The notes: generated by a model from the letters alone, not told the origin. A stretch of 64,000 nt of DNA from Aliirhizobium smilacinae (GCF_006335145.1 NZ_VDMN01000001.1:434001-498000), one strand, 5' to 3'; positions 35,160 to 45,017 are shown, counted from the stretch's first letter. Program-made: numbers and translations.

Positions 35160-36443
35160 CTACCCGCCATTGGCGACGGAGCGCCTGCGATAGCGATCGA
35201 CAGCATCGGCGACGAGCGCGGCGACCTTAGACCTCCACGCTTCATCGAGCAGAAGCTTCTCGTCCTCCGGGTTAGACAGAAAGCCCATTTCGAGCAGAAC
35301 CGACGGAATGTCCGGCGCGCGCAAAACCTGGAAGTTGGCCTGCCGGTGCGGATTGTTGATCAACCCGACCTGACCTTCGAAGGATTTCACCACGTTATCC
35401 GCAAGAGCGACCGAAAACGCCTGCGTTTCGCGACGTGTCAGATCCAGCAGAATGTCGGCGACTTCCGGCGGCCCGGCCTCGATGCTGAAGCCCGCCAGCT
35501 GATCGGACAGGTTCTCGCGGGCTGCAAGATTTTCCGCCATGCGGTCCGACGCCCTGTCGGAGAGCGTGTAGATGGTAGCGCCGCGAATATCCTTCTGCGC
35601 CAGCGTATCGGCATGGAGGGATATGAAGAGATCCGCGTGTTTTTGCCGTGCAATTGTCACGCGCTGAGACAGCGACAGGAACGTATCATCCTCACGCGTC
35701 AGGAAAGCCTTTACGCCCTCGACCTTGTTCAGACGATCGGCCAGCAGGCGGGCAAAATCGAGTGTAACCGTTTTTTCCGGTGTCTTCGTCGTCGCGCCGC
35801 TCGCCCCGGCATCAATGCCGCCGTGCCCCGCATCGACGGCGACGGTAAAGACCCCATCCTCGACAACCGGTGCCACGTCCTGCGGCAAAACCGCGGCCGA
35901 CGTATTCCAGTCCTGAGACTTGAGGATCTCGGCAAATTGTTCCTTGGTGGTCATTTCGGCATCCAGCACGAGCCGAAAGCCCCTCTCCTCATTCTTCTGC
36001 ACTTCGGCCATGACGAGCTTTACCGGACGATTGACCGTGAACACCATGCGGGCGCTATCGCTGCCCATCGCTCCATAGCGGATATCCTTGAACAGGCCAC
36101 GCGGCGCGAGATCGGAAGCAGGAAACCCAAAGGCGGAGGCAGAGAGATCGATGATGATACGCTCGGGTCCGCCGACGTAGTGAATGACGAAATCCGGCTT
36201 CTGTTCGAAATCGATGACGACCCGGGTGCGGGCATCGTCGCCGGCAACCCGGGCTGCGAACGCAAGTATCGGCTGCTGGGAGGCATGAGAGAGCGAGGAC
36301 ATGGCGAGAAAGACCAGCGTCGCCAGAAGGCCAATTCGCCGAGCGATTCGCAGAACTTCTGCCATCGCAGGCATCAGGACGGTCCGGTCGATCGTCAACG
36401 TTCTCTTCAACCTCAAACCGTATCCCGCCTCTTGATCTTCCAT
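35160..36443 (-). CDS. amiC: N-acetylmuramoyl-L-alanine amidase with AMIN domain
   Basis: AmiC-type amidases cleave the septal peptidoglycan so daughter cells separate. The 427-residue product has a signal peptide ending near residue 54, an AMIN localisation domain (about 58-165), and a C-terminal Amidase_3 domain. Zinc ligands are seen in VAVDAGHGGIDAGASG and in SLHADT. The catalytic glutamate is in PSVLLEMGFLSNPEDE. The start is uncertain: ATG at 36,443 gives a long n-region before the hydrophobic core, and ATG at 36,374 or 36,365 would give a more ordinary one. The gene precedes that for PBP1a on the same strand. Confidence 0.9.
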   Translation of the reverse strand: MEDQEAGYGLRLKRTLTIDRTVLMPAMAEVLRIARRIGLLATLVFLAMSSLSHASQQPILAFAARVAGDDARTRVVIDFEQKPDFVIHYVGGPERIIIDLSASAFGFPASDLAPRGLFKDIRYGAMGSDSARMVFTVNRPVKLVMAEVQKNEERGFRLVLDAEMTTKEQFAEILKSQDWNTSAAVLPQDVAPVVEDGVFTVAVDAGHGGIDAGASGATTKTPEKTVTLDFARLLADRLNKVEGVKAFLTREDDTFLSLSQRVTIARQKHADLFISLHADTLAQKDIRGATIYTLSDRASDRMAENLAARENLSDQLAGFSIEAGPPEVADILLDLTRRETQAFSVALADNVVKSFEGQVGLINNPHRQANFQVLRAPDIPSVLLEMGFLSNPEDEKLLLDEAWRSKVAALVADAVDRYRRRSVANGG

Positions 36444-37024
36444 GCGAAGCCTGCCCGCGCACGAAAGGCCTGCATTTCAGGCATTTCTTTTACAACACCG
36501 ACGAATCGACCGTTGCAACCCCACTTTCGATAAGGCCGCTAAATCCATCCACAATATGGCGGATACGGCTTTTCCCTTGCTATTGTGACAGATAAACCAT
36601 ACAACGCCAGTGAGGTTAGAGGGTTGACGGGATAGTCTGCCGATGGGCTTGCCAGCCACAGTGACTGGCGCCAAGTACCGGTAGACATCCGCCGTCGCAA
36701 CTCTTGGCCTTGCGTAACCGATCACTCCGGCTACGGCCGGAAAAATGCCGGGTGGCCTGCCACCCACCGCTCGCATGGAGCACCCCATCGGACCCGTCAG
36801 GGTTCAGTTATCGTCATTCTCGTTTGGTCCTTAATGTTGCGGCAAATTTTTCAACTCACGGAAAGAAGGAAGAAGCCAACGGCTTCGCTGCCTCTCCGGT
36901 TGCCGTCTCGCCTCGACCCAGCGGGATCACCCTTATCCGGCGTCACGACCGTTGTGCATAACGAGCCTGTCCTCGCGGCAGGCTTTTGTGCATTTGCACG
37001 GCGGCGCCGAGGAGCAGAATTTCA
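36444..37024 (+). promoter_or_regulatory. Long rne leader region with hairpins
   Basis: This 581-base divergent spacer between amiC and rne contains no clear gene. On the plus strand it holds a CCGGC/GCCGG hairpin and a GGGTGG/CCACCC hairpin around 36,731-36,768. Next to the rne start is a 7-bp stem (GCCTGTC with GGCAGGC, loop CTCGC-like) at 36,965-36,983 followed by TTTT at 36,984-36,987. RNase E mRNA is autoregulated through its 5' leader in E. coli; a similar leader here is inference. Confidence 0.5.
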
Positions 37025-39940
37025 ATGGCAGACAAAATGCTTATCGACGCGTCCCACGAAGAGGAGACGCGCGTAGTTGTCGTACGCGGCAACCGCATCG
37101 AAGAATTCGATTTCGAATCGCAGCACAAGAAGCAGATCCGAGGCAATATTTACCTGGCAAAGGTAACGCGCGTCGAACCATCGCTTCAGGCGGCATTCGT
37201 CGATTACGGCGGCAACCGTCACGGATTTCTGGCGTTCGCGGAAATCCATCCGGATTATTACCAGATCCCGCTCGCAGACCGTCAGGCTCTGATGCAGCAG
37301 GAAGCTGAAGACCAGCGCAAGATCGCCGAAGCGGATTCCGCCGATCCGGTCGTGGACCTCGCAAACGAGGACCAGCCCGACGTCGGCATCGCTGCAAGCG
37401 AAGCGCCGGCGGCCGTGGAAGCGGTAGAACCGACCGAAACTCCAGTAGCCGAAGTTGCAGCAGAGGCTGAGCCTGAAAAGAAGGCCAAGCCGAAGCGTGC
37501 ACGCTCGCGCAAGAAGATTGTGGAAGCGCCCCCTGAAGAGGCTGTCGCCGAAGTCCAGGACGATGTTTCGTCCAACGACGATTCCACGCCGGAAAGCATG
37601 GCGGCGATGATCGAAACCGATTCGATCTCCGAGGATGTCGATGCCCGCCGCGGTCATGACGATGACGACGACGATGATGACGACAACCACGAGAAGGAAG
37701 AAATCGAATCCGTCGGCGCCGAAGATGCCATGGAAGAGGTTCCGGATCGCATCGTGCGCAAGCCGCGCAAGCAGTATCGCATTCAGGAAGTTATCAAGCG
37801 CCGCCAGATCCTGCTCGTGCAGGTCGCCAAGGAAGAACGTGGCAACAAGGGCGCAGCCCTGACCACCTACCTGTCGCTGGCCGGTCGCTATTCCGTGCTG
37901 ATGCCGAACACGGCGCGTGGCGGCGGCATTTCCCGCAAGATCACCCAGCCGCAGGACCGCAAGCGCCTGAAGGAAATCGCCAAGGAACTCGACGTGCCGC
38001 AGGGCATGGGCGTCATCCTGCGCACCGCCGGTGCCAACCGCACCCGCGTCGAAGTCAAGCGCGACTTCGAATACCTGATGCGCCTTTGGGAAAACGTCCG
38101 CACGTTGACGCTGCAGTCAACGGCCCCGACCCTCGTTTATGAAGAAGGTTCGCTGATCAAGCGCTCGATCCGCGACCTCTACAACAAGGATATCAGCGAG
38201 ATCATCGTCTCGGGCGAAGAAGGCTATCGTGAAGCGAAAGACTTCATGAAGATGCTGATGCCGAGCCATGCCAAGGTAGTTCAGCCCTATCGCGACCTCC
38301 ACCCGATCTTTGCGCGCTCCGGCATCGAGGCGCAGCTCGACCGCATGCTGCAGCCGCAGGTGACGCTGAAGTCCGGCGGTTACCTGATCATGAACCAGAC
38401 GGAAGCGTTGGTTGCGATCGACGTCAACTCCGGCCGTTCGACCCGCGAACATTCCATCGAGGAAACGGCACTCCAGACGAACCTCGAGGCCGCGGAAGAA
38501 GTTGCCCGTCAGCTTCGTCTGCGCGACCTTGCCGGCCTGATCGTCATCGACTTCATCGACATGGAAGAAAAGCGCAACAATCGCGCCGTCGAGAAGAAGC
38601 TGAAGGATTGCCTGAAGAACGACCGCGCCCGCATCCAGGTGGGCCGCATCTCGCATTTCGGCCTTCTGGAAATGTCGCGCCAGCGCATCCGCGCATCGGT
38701 TCTCGAATCGACCACGCAGGTCTGCTCGCATTGTGGCGGTACCGGCCATGTCCGTTCGCAGTCCTCCGTTGCCCTGCACGTCCTGCGCGGCATCGAAGAA
38801 TATCTGCTGAAGAACACCACGCACGACATTACCGTACGGACCACGCCGGACATCGCGCTCTATCTTCTCAATCACAAGCGCCAGACCGTTATGGATTACG
38901 AGGAGCGCTTCGGCCTCTCGATCTTCATCGAGTCCGATGTCAGCATCGGCTCCGCCCATTTTGCGATCGATCGTGGGGAAGCCGTCGAAAACCCGGTCAA
39001 GATCGAAAGCCTGATGCAGTTTGCCGCCATCCCGGTTGAGGATGACGAAGACGATGTCATCATCGATCTGGAAGAGGACGAAGAGGAAGAAGACGTCGCG
39101 CCGGCCAAGGCCGCCGTCGCCAAGCCGGAACGCGCCGAGGCGGACGACCCGAACGGTCGTAAGCGCAAGCGTCGTCGTCGTCGTCGTAACCGCAATGGTG
39201 AACGCAATGGCGATGCGCAGGCTGCGAACGGCGATAACGTCGAATCCATTTCCGAAGACGGTGATGAAGGCGACGACGAGGCTGAAGACGATGCAATCGA
39301 GACATCGGCCAACCCCGATTCTGCTGCCGAATCCGAACTGGATGAAAATGGACGCCGCAAGCGTCGCCGCCGCGGCAAGCGTGGCGGACGCCGCAACCGC
39401 AATGGCGAAGAGGGCGTAGAAGACGCAGGCGCAGAGGCTGACGAAAGCGTTGCCGGCGATGACGCCGAAGGCGAAACGCCTGTAGCCGCTGTCGAGGCCG
39501 TTGCGGACGTTCCGGCCGAAGCGCCTGTCGAAGCTGCACCGGAAGCGGAAGCCGTTGCCGAGGCTGCTCCTGCAGCCAAGCCGAAGCGGGCACGCCGCAG
39601 CAAGAAGGCCATCGAAGCCGAAGCTGCAGCCGTTGCCGCAGCTGAAGTTGCCGCGCCGACGGAAGCTGTGACCGCACAGGTCGAAGCCGCGCCGGTCGTC
39701 GAAGCCACTCCGGCTGTCGAAGCCAAGGTGGAAGAAGCCGTCGTTGAAGCGGCTGCAGTCGAAGCTCCTTCCGTCGGAGAAGAAGAGACGAAGCCTGCAC
39801 GCGCCAACCGCGCCTCCAACATCTCGTCTTCCAGCGAAGCCGTGGTGAAGAGCTCGGACGTCAATCCGGCGCCTGAAGGCGAAGGCGATCCGACAAAACC
39901 GAAGAAGGCCGGCTGGTGGCAGCGCCGCGGGTTCTTCTGA
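37025..39940 (+). CDS. rne: Ribonuclease E
   Basis: RNase E is the endonuclease that begins most mRNA decay and processes rRNA and tRNA; it scaffolds the degradosome. The 971-residue protein opens ADKMLIDASHEEETRVVVV. The S1 domain is interrupted by an acidic, low-complexity insertion (about residues 105-250), as in other Alphaproteobacteria. The catalytic DNase I-like part has DVNSGRSTREHSIEE near residue 465 and the Zn-link CSHCGGTGH near residue 568. The C-terminal third is disordered, with arginine-rich patches (KRRRRRRNRNGERNG), Ala/Val/Glu repeats, and the ending KAGWWQRRGFF. GAGGAG lies ten bases before the ATG at 37,025. Confidence 0.96.
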   Translation: MADKMLIDASHEEETRVVVVRGNRIEEFDFESQHKKQIRGNIYLAKVTRVEPSLQAAFVDYGGNRHGFLAFAEIHPDYYQIPLADRQALMQQEAEDQRKIAEADSADPVVDLANEDQPDVGIAASEAPAAVEAVEPTETPVAEVAAEAEPEKKAKPKRARSRKKIVEAPPEEAVAEVQDDVSSNDDSTPESMAAMIETDSISEDVDARRGHDDDDDDDDDNHEKEEIESVGAEDAMEEVPDRIVRKPRKQYRIQEVIKRRQILLVQVAKEERGNKGAALTTYLSLAGRYSVLMPNTARGGGISRKITQPQDRKRLKEIAKELDVPQGMGVILRTAGANRTRVEVKRDFEYLMRLWENVRTLTLQSTAPTLVYEEGSLIKRSIRDLYNKDISEIIVSGEEGYREAKDFMKMLMPSHAKVVQPYRDLHPIFARSGIEAQLDRMLQPQVTLKSGGYLIMNQTEALVAIDVNSGRSTREHSIEETALQTNLEAAEEVARQLRLRDLAGLIVIDFIDMEEKRNNRAVEKKLKDCLKNDRARIQVGRISHFGLLEMSRQRIRASVLESTTQVCSHCGGTGHVRSQSSVALHVLRGIEEYLLKNTTHDITVRTTPDIALYLLNHKRQTVMDYEERFGLSIFIESDVSIGSAHFAIDRGEAVENPVKIESLMQFAAIPVEDDEDDVIIDLEEDEEEEDVAPAKAAVAKPERAEADDPNGRKRKRRRRRRNRNGERNGDAQAANGDNVESISEDGDEGDDEAEDDAIETSANPDSAAESELDENGRRKRRRRGKRGGRRNRNGEEGVEDAGAEADESVAGDDAEGETPVAAVEAVADVPAEAPVEAAPEAEAVAEAAPAAKPKRARRSKKAIEAEAAAVAAAEVAAPTEAVTAQVEAAPVVEATPAVEAKVEEAVVEAAAVEAPSVGEEETKPARANRASNISSSSEAVVKSSDVNPAPEGEGDPTKPKKAGWWQRRGFF

Positions 39941-39960
39941 GCCTTGACAATATGAATAAT

Positions 39961-39989
39961 AAAAATGGCCGCTCCCGCGGCCATTTTTT
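39961..39989 (+). terminator. Terminator after rne
   Basis: The stem AATGGCCGC/GCGGCCATT with loop TCCC is followed by TTTTATT, 20 bases past the stop codon. The A-rich 5' side could let it act on the other strand too. Confidence 0.92.
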
Positions 39990-40223
39990 ATTGGGCTGGC
40001 TTCGAGACACCGTTGCAAAAATGTTTCAGGAAAACCGCGTAAGCCACTGATCGACTATTCGCATTATGTAGTACGCGAGTAGGCAGCTTACACAGATGTG
40101 AAGCCTTGCTCATGCCGCAATGCAGATTTCCTGTTCCGCGTATGCGCCTAGTGCCTTAGCCTTGCGCCAACACGATATACGGGCGATCGAGATTCGCGGC
40201 CGCCAAGCCTCATGAGGAATTTT

Positions 40224-40982
40224 ATGACCCGCCTGTTTAAAACCCTTGCCGCCGGCACGCTTCTCACGGTCGCGCTCGCCGCTGTTCCAGCCTTTGCCCT
40301 GGACGACAGCCAGAAGAAGGAAATGGGCGCGTTCATTCGCGAATACCTGATCCAGAACCCCGAGGTGATGATCGAGGTGCAGACCGCGCTGGAAGCCAAG
40401 CAGCAGGCGCAACGGAGTGACCAGTCGACGAAGGCGGTTGCCACCTACAAGGATGAGATCTTCTCCTCGCCCACCGACGTCGTGCTGGGCAATCCGAAAG
40501 GCGACGTCACCGTCGTCGAGTTCTTCGACTACAATTGCGGTTACTGCAAACGCGCGATGACCGATATGGACGACATCATAGCCAAGGACAAGAATGTCCG
40601 GTTCGTGCTGAAGGAATTCCCGATCCTCGGACCGGACTCGCTTGCAGCACACAAGGTCGCCAATGCGGTGCGTCTCGTGGCGCCGGACAAGTATTCCGAA
40701 TTCCACAAAGAACTGCTCGGCGGCCAGGAGCATGCCACGGAAGCGACCGCCATTTCGGTCGCCGCCGAACTCGGTGTCGATGAGGCCGCGATCCGCAAGT
40801 CCATGTCGGAAAAGCCGAACGACGACATCGTGCGCAATGCCTACCAGCTGGCGAATGCGATCGGCATCACCGGCACCCCGACCTATGTCGTGGGCGACGA
40901 GGCGGTGTTCGGCGCGGTTGGCCTCGACGAGATCGAACAGAAGGTCAATAACGTCCGATCCTGCGGCAAGGCCTCCTGCTGA
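40224..40982 (+). CDS. Periplasmic DsbA-family thiol-disulfide protein (ScsC/Com1-like)
   Basis: The 252-residue protein has a signal peptide (MTRLFKTLAAGTLLTVALAA, cleavage near AFA-LDD). A helical N-terminal segment with the pattern EMGAFIREYLIQNPEVMIEV follows; this resembles the oligomerisation region of ScsC/Com1 proteins. Next comes a thioredoxin-fold domain with active site CGYC near residue 106 and the cis-proline loop GTPTYVVGD. It probably isomerises or oxidises disulfides in exported proteins. The ATG at 40,224 has GAGGA five bases upstream. No scs membrane partners are nearby. Confidence 0.88.
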   Translation: MTRLFKTLAAGTLLTVALAAVPAFALDDSQKKEMGAFIREYLIQNPEVMIEVQTALEAKQQAQRSDQSTKAVATYKDEIFSSPTDVVLGNPKGDVTVVEFFDYNCGYCKRAMTDMDDIIAKDKNVRFVLKEFPILGPDSLAAHKVANAVRLVAPDKYSEFHKELLGGQEHATEATAISVAAELGVDEAAIRKSMSEKPNDDIVRNAYQLANAIGITGTPTYVVGDEAVFGAVGLDEIEQKVNNVRSCGKASC

Positions 40983-41119
40983 CGCAATCTTCATCTCCTC
41001 GGCAGCGAGATCGCACCGATCGGTGGACCAGCGGCGTTTCGGCGCGGCGGGGGCTTTCCCTTGCCGGTCTACCGGTCTATAGGTGGCCGCTGAATTCGGA
41101 TGGAACAAAAGACTAAGTG

Positions 41120-41557
41120 ATGAGCAAAACGGTTTTCGTCCTCAACGGTCCCAACCTCAACATGCTGGGCAAAAGAGAGCCCGGGATTTATGGCGGGCAG
41201 ACACTTGAGGACGTCAAGCAACTCTGCGTTTCGGCGGGCGCTGATCTCGGTTTCGATGTCGATTTCCGGCAGAGCAACCACGAAGGCACGCTTATCGACT
41301 GGATTCACGAGGCTGGCGACAAAGCCGTTGGCGTCGCAATCAATGCCGGTGCCTATACGCATACGTCGATTGCGCTTCACGACGCGATCAAGGCGGTTTC
41401 GGTGCCGGTCATCGAACTGCACATCTCGAATGTTCATGCACGGGAAGAGTTTCGCCATCATTCGATGATCGCGCCGGCTGCCAAGGGCGTCATCTGCGGC
41501 TTCGGCACGGCGAGCTACATTCTGGCGCTCCATGCCTTGAAATACACAATCGCCTGA
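41120..41557 (+). CDS. aroQ: 3-dehydroquinate dehydratase, type II
   Basis: This enzyme forms 3-dehydroshikimate in the shikimate pathway. The 145-residue product is of type II, with FVLNGPNLNMLGKREPGIYG at the start and the catalytic-loop tyrosine in REPGIYG. INAGAYTHTSIALHDAI and VIELHISNVHAREEFRHHSM are also present, with His100-type and Arg residues. ATG at 41,120 is preferred to the GTG before it. It is followed 29 bases later by accB, an order common in rhizobia. Confidence 0.95.
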   Translation: MSKTVFVLNGPNLNMLGKREPGIYGGQTLEDVKQLCVSAGADLGFDVDFRQSNHEGTLIDWIHEAGDKAVGVAINAGAYTHTSIALHDAIKAVSVPVIELHISNVHAREEFRHHSMIAPAAKGVICGFGTASYILALHALKYTIA

Positions 41558-41586
41558 CAAGATAGAACAGAACAATAGGGTTTGCC

Positions 41587-42045
41587 ATGTCTGAGAAGAA
41601 GAACGGGATCGACAAGGGACTGATCCGCGACCTCGCGAACATCCTCAACGAGACCGATCTCACCGAGATCGAAGTCGAGCAGGACGATCTGCGTATCCGC
41701 GTTTCGCGCCAATCGGCGACGCAGTACGTCCAGGCACCGCTCGCAACTGCTGCCCCCGTCGCAGCAGCTGCAGCTCCTGCCGTAGCAGCACCGGTTGCAG
41801 CAGCCGACAACAAGAATGCCGTACCTGCTCCGATGGTCGGGACTGCCTATCTGGCGCCCGCTCCCGGTGCCAAGGCGTTCATCGAAATCGGCGCGACCGT
41901 GAAGGAAGGCCAGACGCTGGTCATCATCGAAGCGATGAAGACGATGAACCAGATTCCGGCTCCGCGCTCCGGCAAGGTCACTGAGATCCTGATCACCGAC
42001 GGGCAGCCCGTAGAATACGGTCAGCCACTCGTCATCGTCGAGTAA
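41587..42045 (+). CDS. accB: Biotin carboxyl carrier protein of acetyl-CoA carboxylase
   Basis: AccB carries biotin between the carboxylase and transferase half-reactions in the first step of fatty acid synthesis. The 152-residue protein has an N-terminal helical region, an Ala/Pro/Val-rich flexible linker (about residues 50-75), and the biotinyl domain with the biotin-accepting lysine in IIEAMKTMNQIPAP near residue 117. AGGG lies six bases before its ATG, and accC begins nine bases later. Confidence 0.97.
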   Translation: MSEKKNGIDKGLIRDLANILNETDLTEIEVEQDDLRIRVSRQSATQYVQAPLATAAPVAAAAAPAVAAPVAAADNKNAVPAPMVGTAYLAPAPGAKAFIEIGATVKEGQTLVIIEAMKTMNQIPAPRSGKVTEILITDGQPVEYGQPLVIVE

Positions 42046-42054
42046 GGCGCTTTC

Positions 42055-43401
42055 ATGATTTCCAAGATCCTCATAGCCAATCGCGGCGAGATCGCACTGC
42101 GCGTCCTGAGAGCAGCCAAGGAACTGGGCATCGCGACCGTTGCCGTTCACTCCACGGCCGACGCGGATGCCATGCATGTCCGCCTCGCCGACGAGAGTGT
42201 GTGCATCGGACCGCCGCCTTCGCGCGAAAGCTATCTCAATATCCACCAGATCGTTGCAGCCTGCGAGATCACCGGCGCTGATGCCGTGCATCCGGGTTAC
42301 GGCTTCCTGTCGGAAAATGCCAAGTTCGCGGAAATCCTCGAAGCCCATGGCATTACCTTCATCGGCCCGACCGCAGAGCATATCCGCCTGATGGGTGACA
42401 AGATCACTGCCAAGCAGACTGCGGTCGCACTCGGCATCCCGGTCGTTCCGGGCTCCGACGGCGAAGTCACTGCCGAAAATGTCCTCGAGGTCGGCAGGGA
42501 AATCGGCTTCCCGGTTCTCATCAAGGCAACCGCCGGCGGTGGCGGACGTGGCATGAAGGTTGCCAAGACCGAAGCTGATCTCGATGAGGCCTTCAACACT
42601 GCCCGCACCGAGGCGCTCGCCGCCTTCGGCAATGGCGCCGTCTACATGGAAAAGTATCTCGGCAAGCCGAGGCACATCGAAATCCAGGTTGTCGGCGACG
42701 GCGAAGGCAATGCGATCCATCTGGGTGAACGCGATTGCTCGCTGCAACGCCGCCACCAGAAGGTCTGGGAAGAAGCCAACTCCCCTGCCCTTACCGTCGA
42801 GCAGCGCATGAATATCGGCCAGATCTGCGCCGACGCGATGAAGAAGATGAAGTATCGCGGTGCCGGTACGATCGAGTTCCTCTACGAAAACGGCGAGTTC
42901 TATTTCATCGAAATGAACACCCGCCTGCAGGTCGAGCATCCGATCACCGAAGCGATCACAAATATCGACCTCGTGCACGAGCAGATCCGTGTCGCATCGG
43001 GCGACGGACTTTCCGTCACCCAGGATGAGATCCAGTTCCAGGGTCACGCGATCGAGTGCCGCATCAATGCCGAGGATCCGCGCACATTCGTGCCGTCGCC
43101 CGGCACGATCACGCATTTCCATGCGCCTGGCGGTCTCGGCGTGCGCGTCGATTCAGGCGTCTATGCCGGCTACAAGATCCCGCCTTACTATGACAGCCTG
43201 ATCGGCAAGTTGATCGTGCATGGCCGCACGCGCGAAGAATGCATAAAGCGCCTTCGCCGCGTACTGGACGAATTCGTCGTAGACGGCATCAAGACGACGC
43301 TGCCGCTCTTCCAGGATCTCGTCGAGAACCCCGACATATTAAAGGGCGACTACGATATTCACTGGCTGGAAAAGTATCTGGCCGCCGGCACGGAACACTG
43401 A
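42055..43401 (+). CDS. accC: Biotin carboxylase
   Basis: AccC carboxylates the biotin of AccB using ATP and bicarbonate. The 448-residue protein starts [20 protein letters not shown] and has the ATP-grasp glycine loop [13 protein letters not shown], the [20 protein letters not shown] segment and [20 protein letters not shown]. It forms an operon with accB and ends at a strong terminator. Confidence 0.98.
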   Translation: MISKILIANRGEIALRVLRAAKELGIATVAVHSTADADAMHVRLADESVCIGPPPSRESYLNIHQIVAACEITGADAVHPGYGFLSENAKFAEILEAHGITFIGPTAEHIRLMGDKITAKQTAVALGIPVVPGSDGEVTAENVLEVGREIGFPVLIKATAGGGGRGMKVAKTEADLDEAFNTARTEALAAFGNGAVYMEKYLGKPRHIEIQVVGDGEGNAIHLGERDCSLQRRHQKVWEEANSPALTVEQRMNIGQICADAMKKMKYRGAGTIEFLYENGEFYFIEMNTRLQVEHPITEAITNIDLVHEQIRVASGDGLSVTQDEIQFQGHAIECRINAEDPRTFVPSPGTITHFHAPGGLGVRVDSGVYAGYKIPPYYDSLIGKLIVHGRTREECIKRLRRVLDEFVVDGIKTTLPLFQDLVENPDILKGDYDIHWLEKYLAAGTEH

Positions 43402-43410
43402 CTATAATAC

Positions 43411-43448
43411 CCGCCCGGAGCATCAAGTATCCGGGCGGCTTTTTTTTT
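43411..43448 (+). terminator. Terminator after accC
   Basis: A stem formed by CCGCCCGGA and TCCGGGCGG is followed by C and nine T residues (about 43,440-43,448). It ends ten or so bases before the Shine-Dalgarno of aat, so aat needs readthrough or its own promoter. Confidence 0.9.
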
Positions 43449-43460
43449 GCAGGGAGTGAA

Positions 43461-44078
43461 ATGGCGGGGCGGCGTGGCAGATATTACCCGGCAATAACAC
43501 CGGACGTTCTGTTGCGAGCCTATTCCATAGGCCTGTTTCCCATGGCCGAATCGGCCGACGATCCGGAAATCTTCTGGGTCGAGCCGGAAATGCGGGGCAT
43601 CATCCCGCTCGATGATTTCCACGTCTCGAAAAGTCTCGCCAAAACGATCCGCAAGGCGCCATTCGAAATCCGTTTCGACAGTGCGTTCGAAGAGGTAATC
43701 GGCATGTGTGCGCAGTCCGCGCCCGACCGCCCGAGCACCTGGATCAATACGACCATCCGCAAGCTCTATTTCGAACTTCACCAGATGGGGCATGCCCACA
43801 GTGTCGAGGCTTGGGAGGATGGCATACTGGTAGGCGGCCTCTACGGCGTGTCACTGGGCGCTGCCTTCTTCGGCGAGAGCATGTTTTCCCGGCAGACCGA
43901 TGCGTCGAAGATATGCCTCGTGCATCTGGTGGAACGCTTGAACCGGAACGGTTTCAAGCTGCTCGACACGCAATTCACCACCGACCATCTCAAGACGTTC
44001 GGCGCGGTCGATATCCCCAAGGACGATTACCTGGTCAAGCTGCGGCAGGCGGTCGATTGCCCGCACCTGCCGTTCTGA
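43461..44078 (+). CDS. aat: Leucyl/phenylalanyl-tRNA-protein transferase
   Basis: Aat adds Leu or Phe to N-terminal Arg or Lys residues of proteins, marking them for ClpS/ClpAP (N-degron pathway). The 205-residue protein has [20 protein letters not shown], the catalytic region [20 protein letters not shown] and [18 protein letters not shown], then [20 protein letters not shown] lies six bases before the ATG at 43,461. The first visible residues lack the long N-terminal domain of the E. coli enzyme, as usual in Alphaproteobacteria. Confidence 0.95.
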   Translation: MAGRRGRYYPAITPDVLLRAYSIGLFPMAESADDPEIFWVEPEMRGIIPLDDFHVSKSLAKTIRKAPFEIRFDSAFEEVIGMCAQSAPDRPSTWINTTIRKLYFELHQMGHAHSVEAWEDGILVGGLYGVSLGAAFFGESMFSRQTDASKICLVHLVERLNRNGFKLLDTQFTTDHLKTFGAVDIPKDDYLVKLRQAVDCPHLPF

Positions 44079-44096
44079 TGAGGGAAACTGAAACGA

Positions 44097-44534
44097 TCAG
44101 TTGGCTGCGTTTGTCGGCGCCGGGATATCCGACTGCGCCTTGCAACCTGTCAGCCAGACGTCATAGATCGGGTGCTCGACAGCGTTGAGGCCTGGGCTGT
44201 CGGCGAACATCCAGCCTGAGAAGATCCGGCGGATCTTGCGATCGAGCGTGATTTCGTCGACCTCGATGAAGCCGTCGATCTTCTGCGCCTCGGTATCGTC
44301 ACGGGAGTAGCAGACTTTCGGCGTCACCTGCAGTGCGCCGTATTGTACGGTCTCGTTGACATAGACGTCGAATGTGGTGATGCGGCCGGTGATCTTGTCG
44401 ATGCCGGCAAAGACTGCGACCGGATTGGAAATCCGGGCGGCGACGGCCGTTTCCGTGGCAAGCAGCGGTGCTGCTGCAATCAGCGCACCGAGAATGAGTT
44501 TGCGTGGAAAAGGCATTATCCGTGTCATTTTCAT
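44097..44534 (-). CDS. DUF2155 family exported protein
   Basis: This 145-residue protein has a signal peptide (FPRKLILGALIAAAPLLATE, cut near AVA-ARI) and the DUF2155 pattern AVFAGIDKITGRITTFDVYV, VTPKVCYSRDDTEA and FSGWMFADSPGLNAVEHPIY. It ends with a conserved cysteine segment (VWLTGC). The function is unknown; many such genes lie beside NDUFA12. An alternative start two codons later (44,528) has GGG six bases upstream. It converges with aat. Confidence 0.85.
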   Translation of the reverse strand: MKMTRIMPFPRKLILGALIAAAPLLATETAVAARISNPVAVFAGIDKITGRITTFDVYVNETVQYGALQVTPKVCYSRDDTEAQKIDGFIEVDEITLDRKIRRIFSGWMFADSPGLNAVEHPIYDVWLTGCKAQSDIPAPTNAAN

Positions 44535-44618
44535 CCCGTCGCGACCGCTTGTGCGGCCGATGACTAGATTGCGATTATGGCCAAATGACCGTTAAGGTCG
44601 GGCCGATGTCCGGGCTTC

Positions 44619-45017
44619 TCAGCTGCCGGGGGTCCAGGCGTCGTAGTCACCTGTGACGCGGGGACGTTCGCCGCTGGCCGCCAGCGAGCCCTGGGGGTGA
44701 TAGGCGAGCGGAGTGCCTGTCATATTCGGCTTGTGCGCCTTCTGCCATTCGCGGGCCGTGTAAGTCTCCTGCGATGGCGCAATGTCTGTGCGGTAATGCA
44801 TCCAGCCATGCCAGCCGGGCGCGATCGCAGACGCGTCCGCATACCCCTTGTAGATAACCCAGCGCTTGGGTTTTCCCCAGGAGGTCATCGGGCCTTCGTA
44901 ATAGACGTTGCCCATCTCGTCTTCGCCGACCTTCTTGCCGTGCCGCCAGGTGAAGAAACGTGTCCCCATCGTCTGACCGTTCCACCAGGTGAATATCTGC
45001 AGCAGAAGTTCTTTCAT
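44619..45017 (-). CDS. NADH:ubiquinone oxidoreductase accessory subunit NDUFA12
   Basis: This 132-residue protein belongs to the NDUFA12 (17.2 kDa/B17.2) family, an accessory complex I subunit shared by mitochondria and Alphaproteobacteria. It shows FTWWNGQTMGTRFFTWRHGK, VGEDEMGNVYYE, and WGKPKRWVIYKG, then APGWHGWMHY. It lies 84 bases before the DUF2155 gene on the same strand. Confidence 0.95.
   Translation of the reverse strand: MKELLLQIFTWWNGQTMGTRFFTWRHGKKVGEDEMGNVYYEGPMTSWGKPKRWVIYKGYADASAIAPGWHGWMHYRTDIAPSQETYTAREWQKAHKPNMTGTPLAYHPQGSLAASGERPRVTGDYDAWTPGS

Noticed and set aside
37640..37700. GAC/GAT triplet run as a microsatellite or repeat array
   Set aside because: It simply encodes the aspartate run of the RNase E insertion.
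38117..40018. A 633-codon minus-strand frame opposite rne
   Set aside because: Its repetitive composition mirrors the low-complexity coding strand of RNase E.
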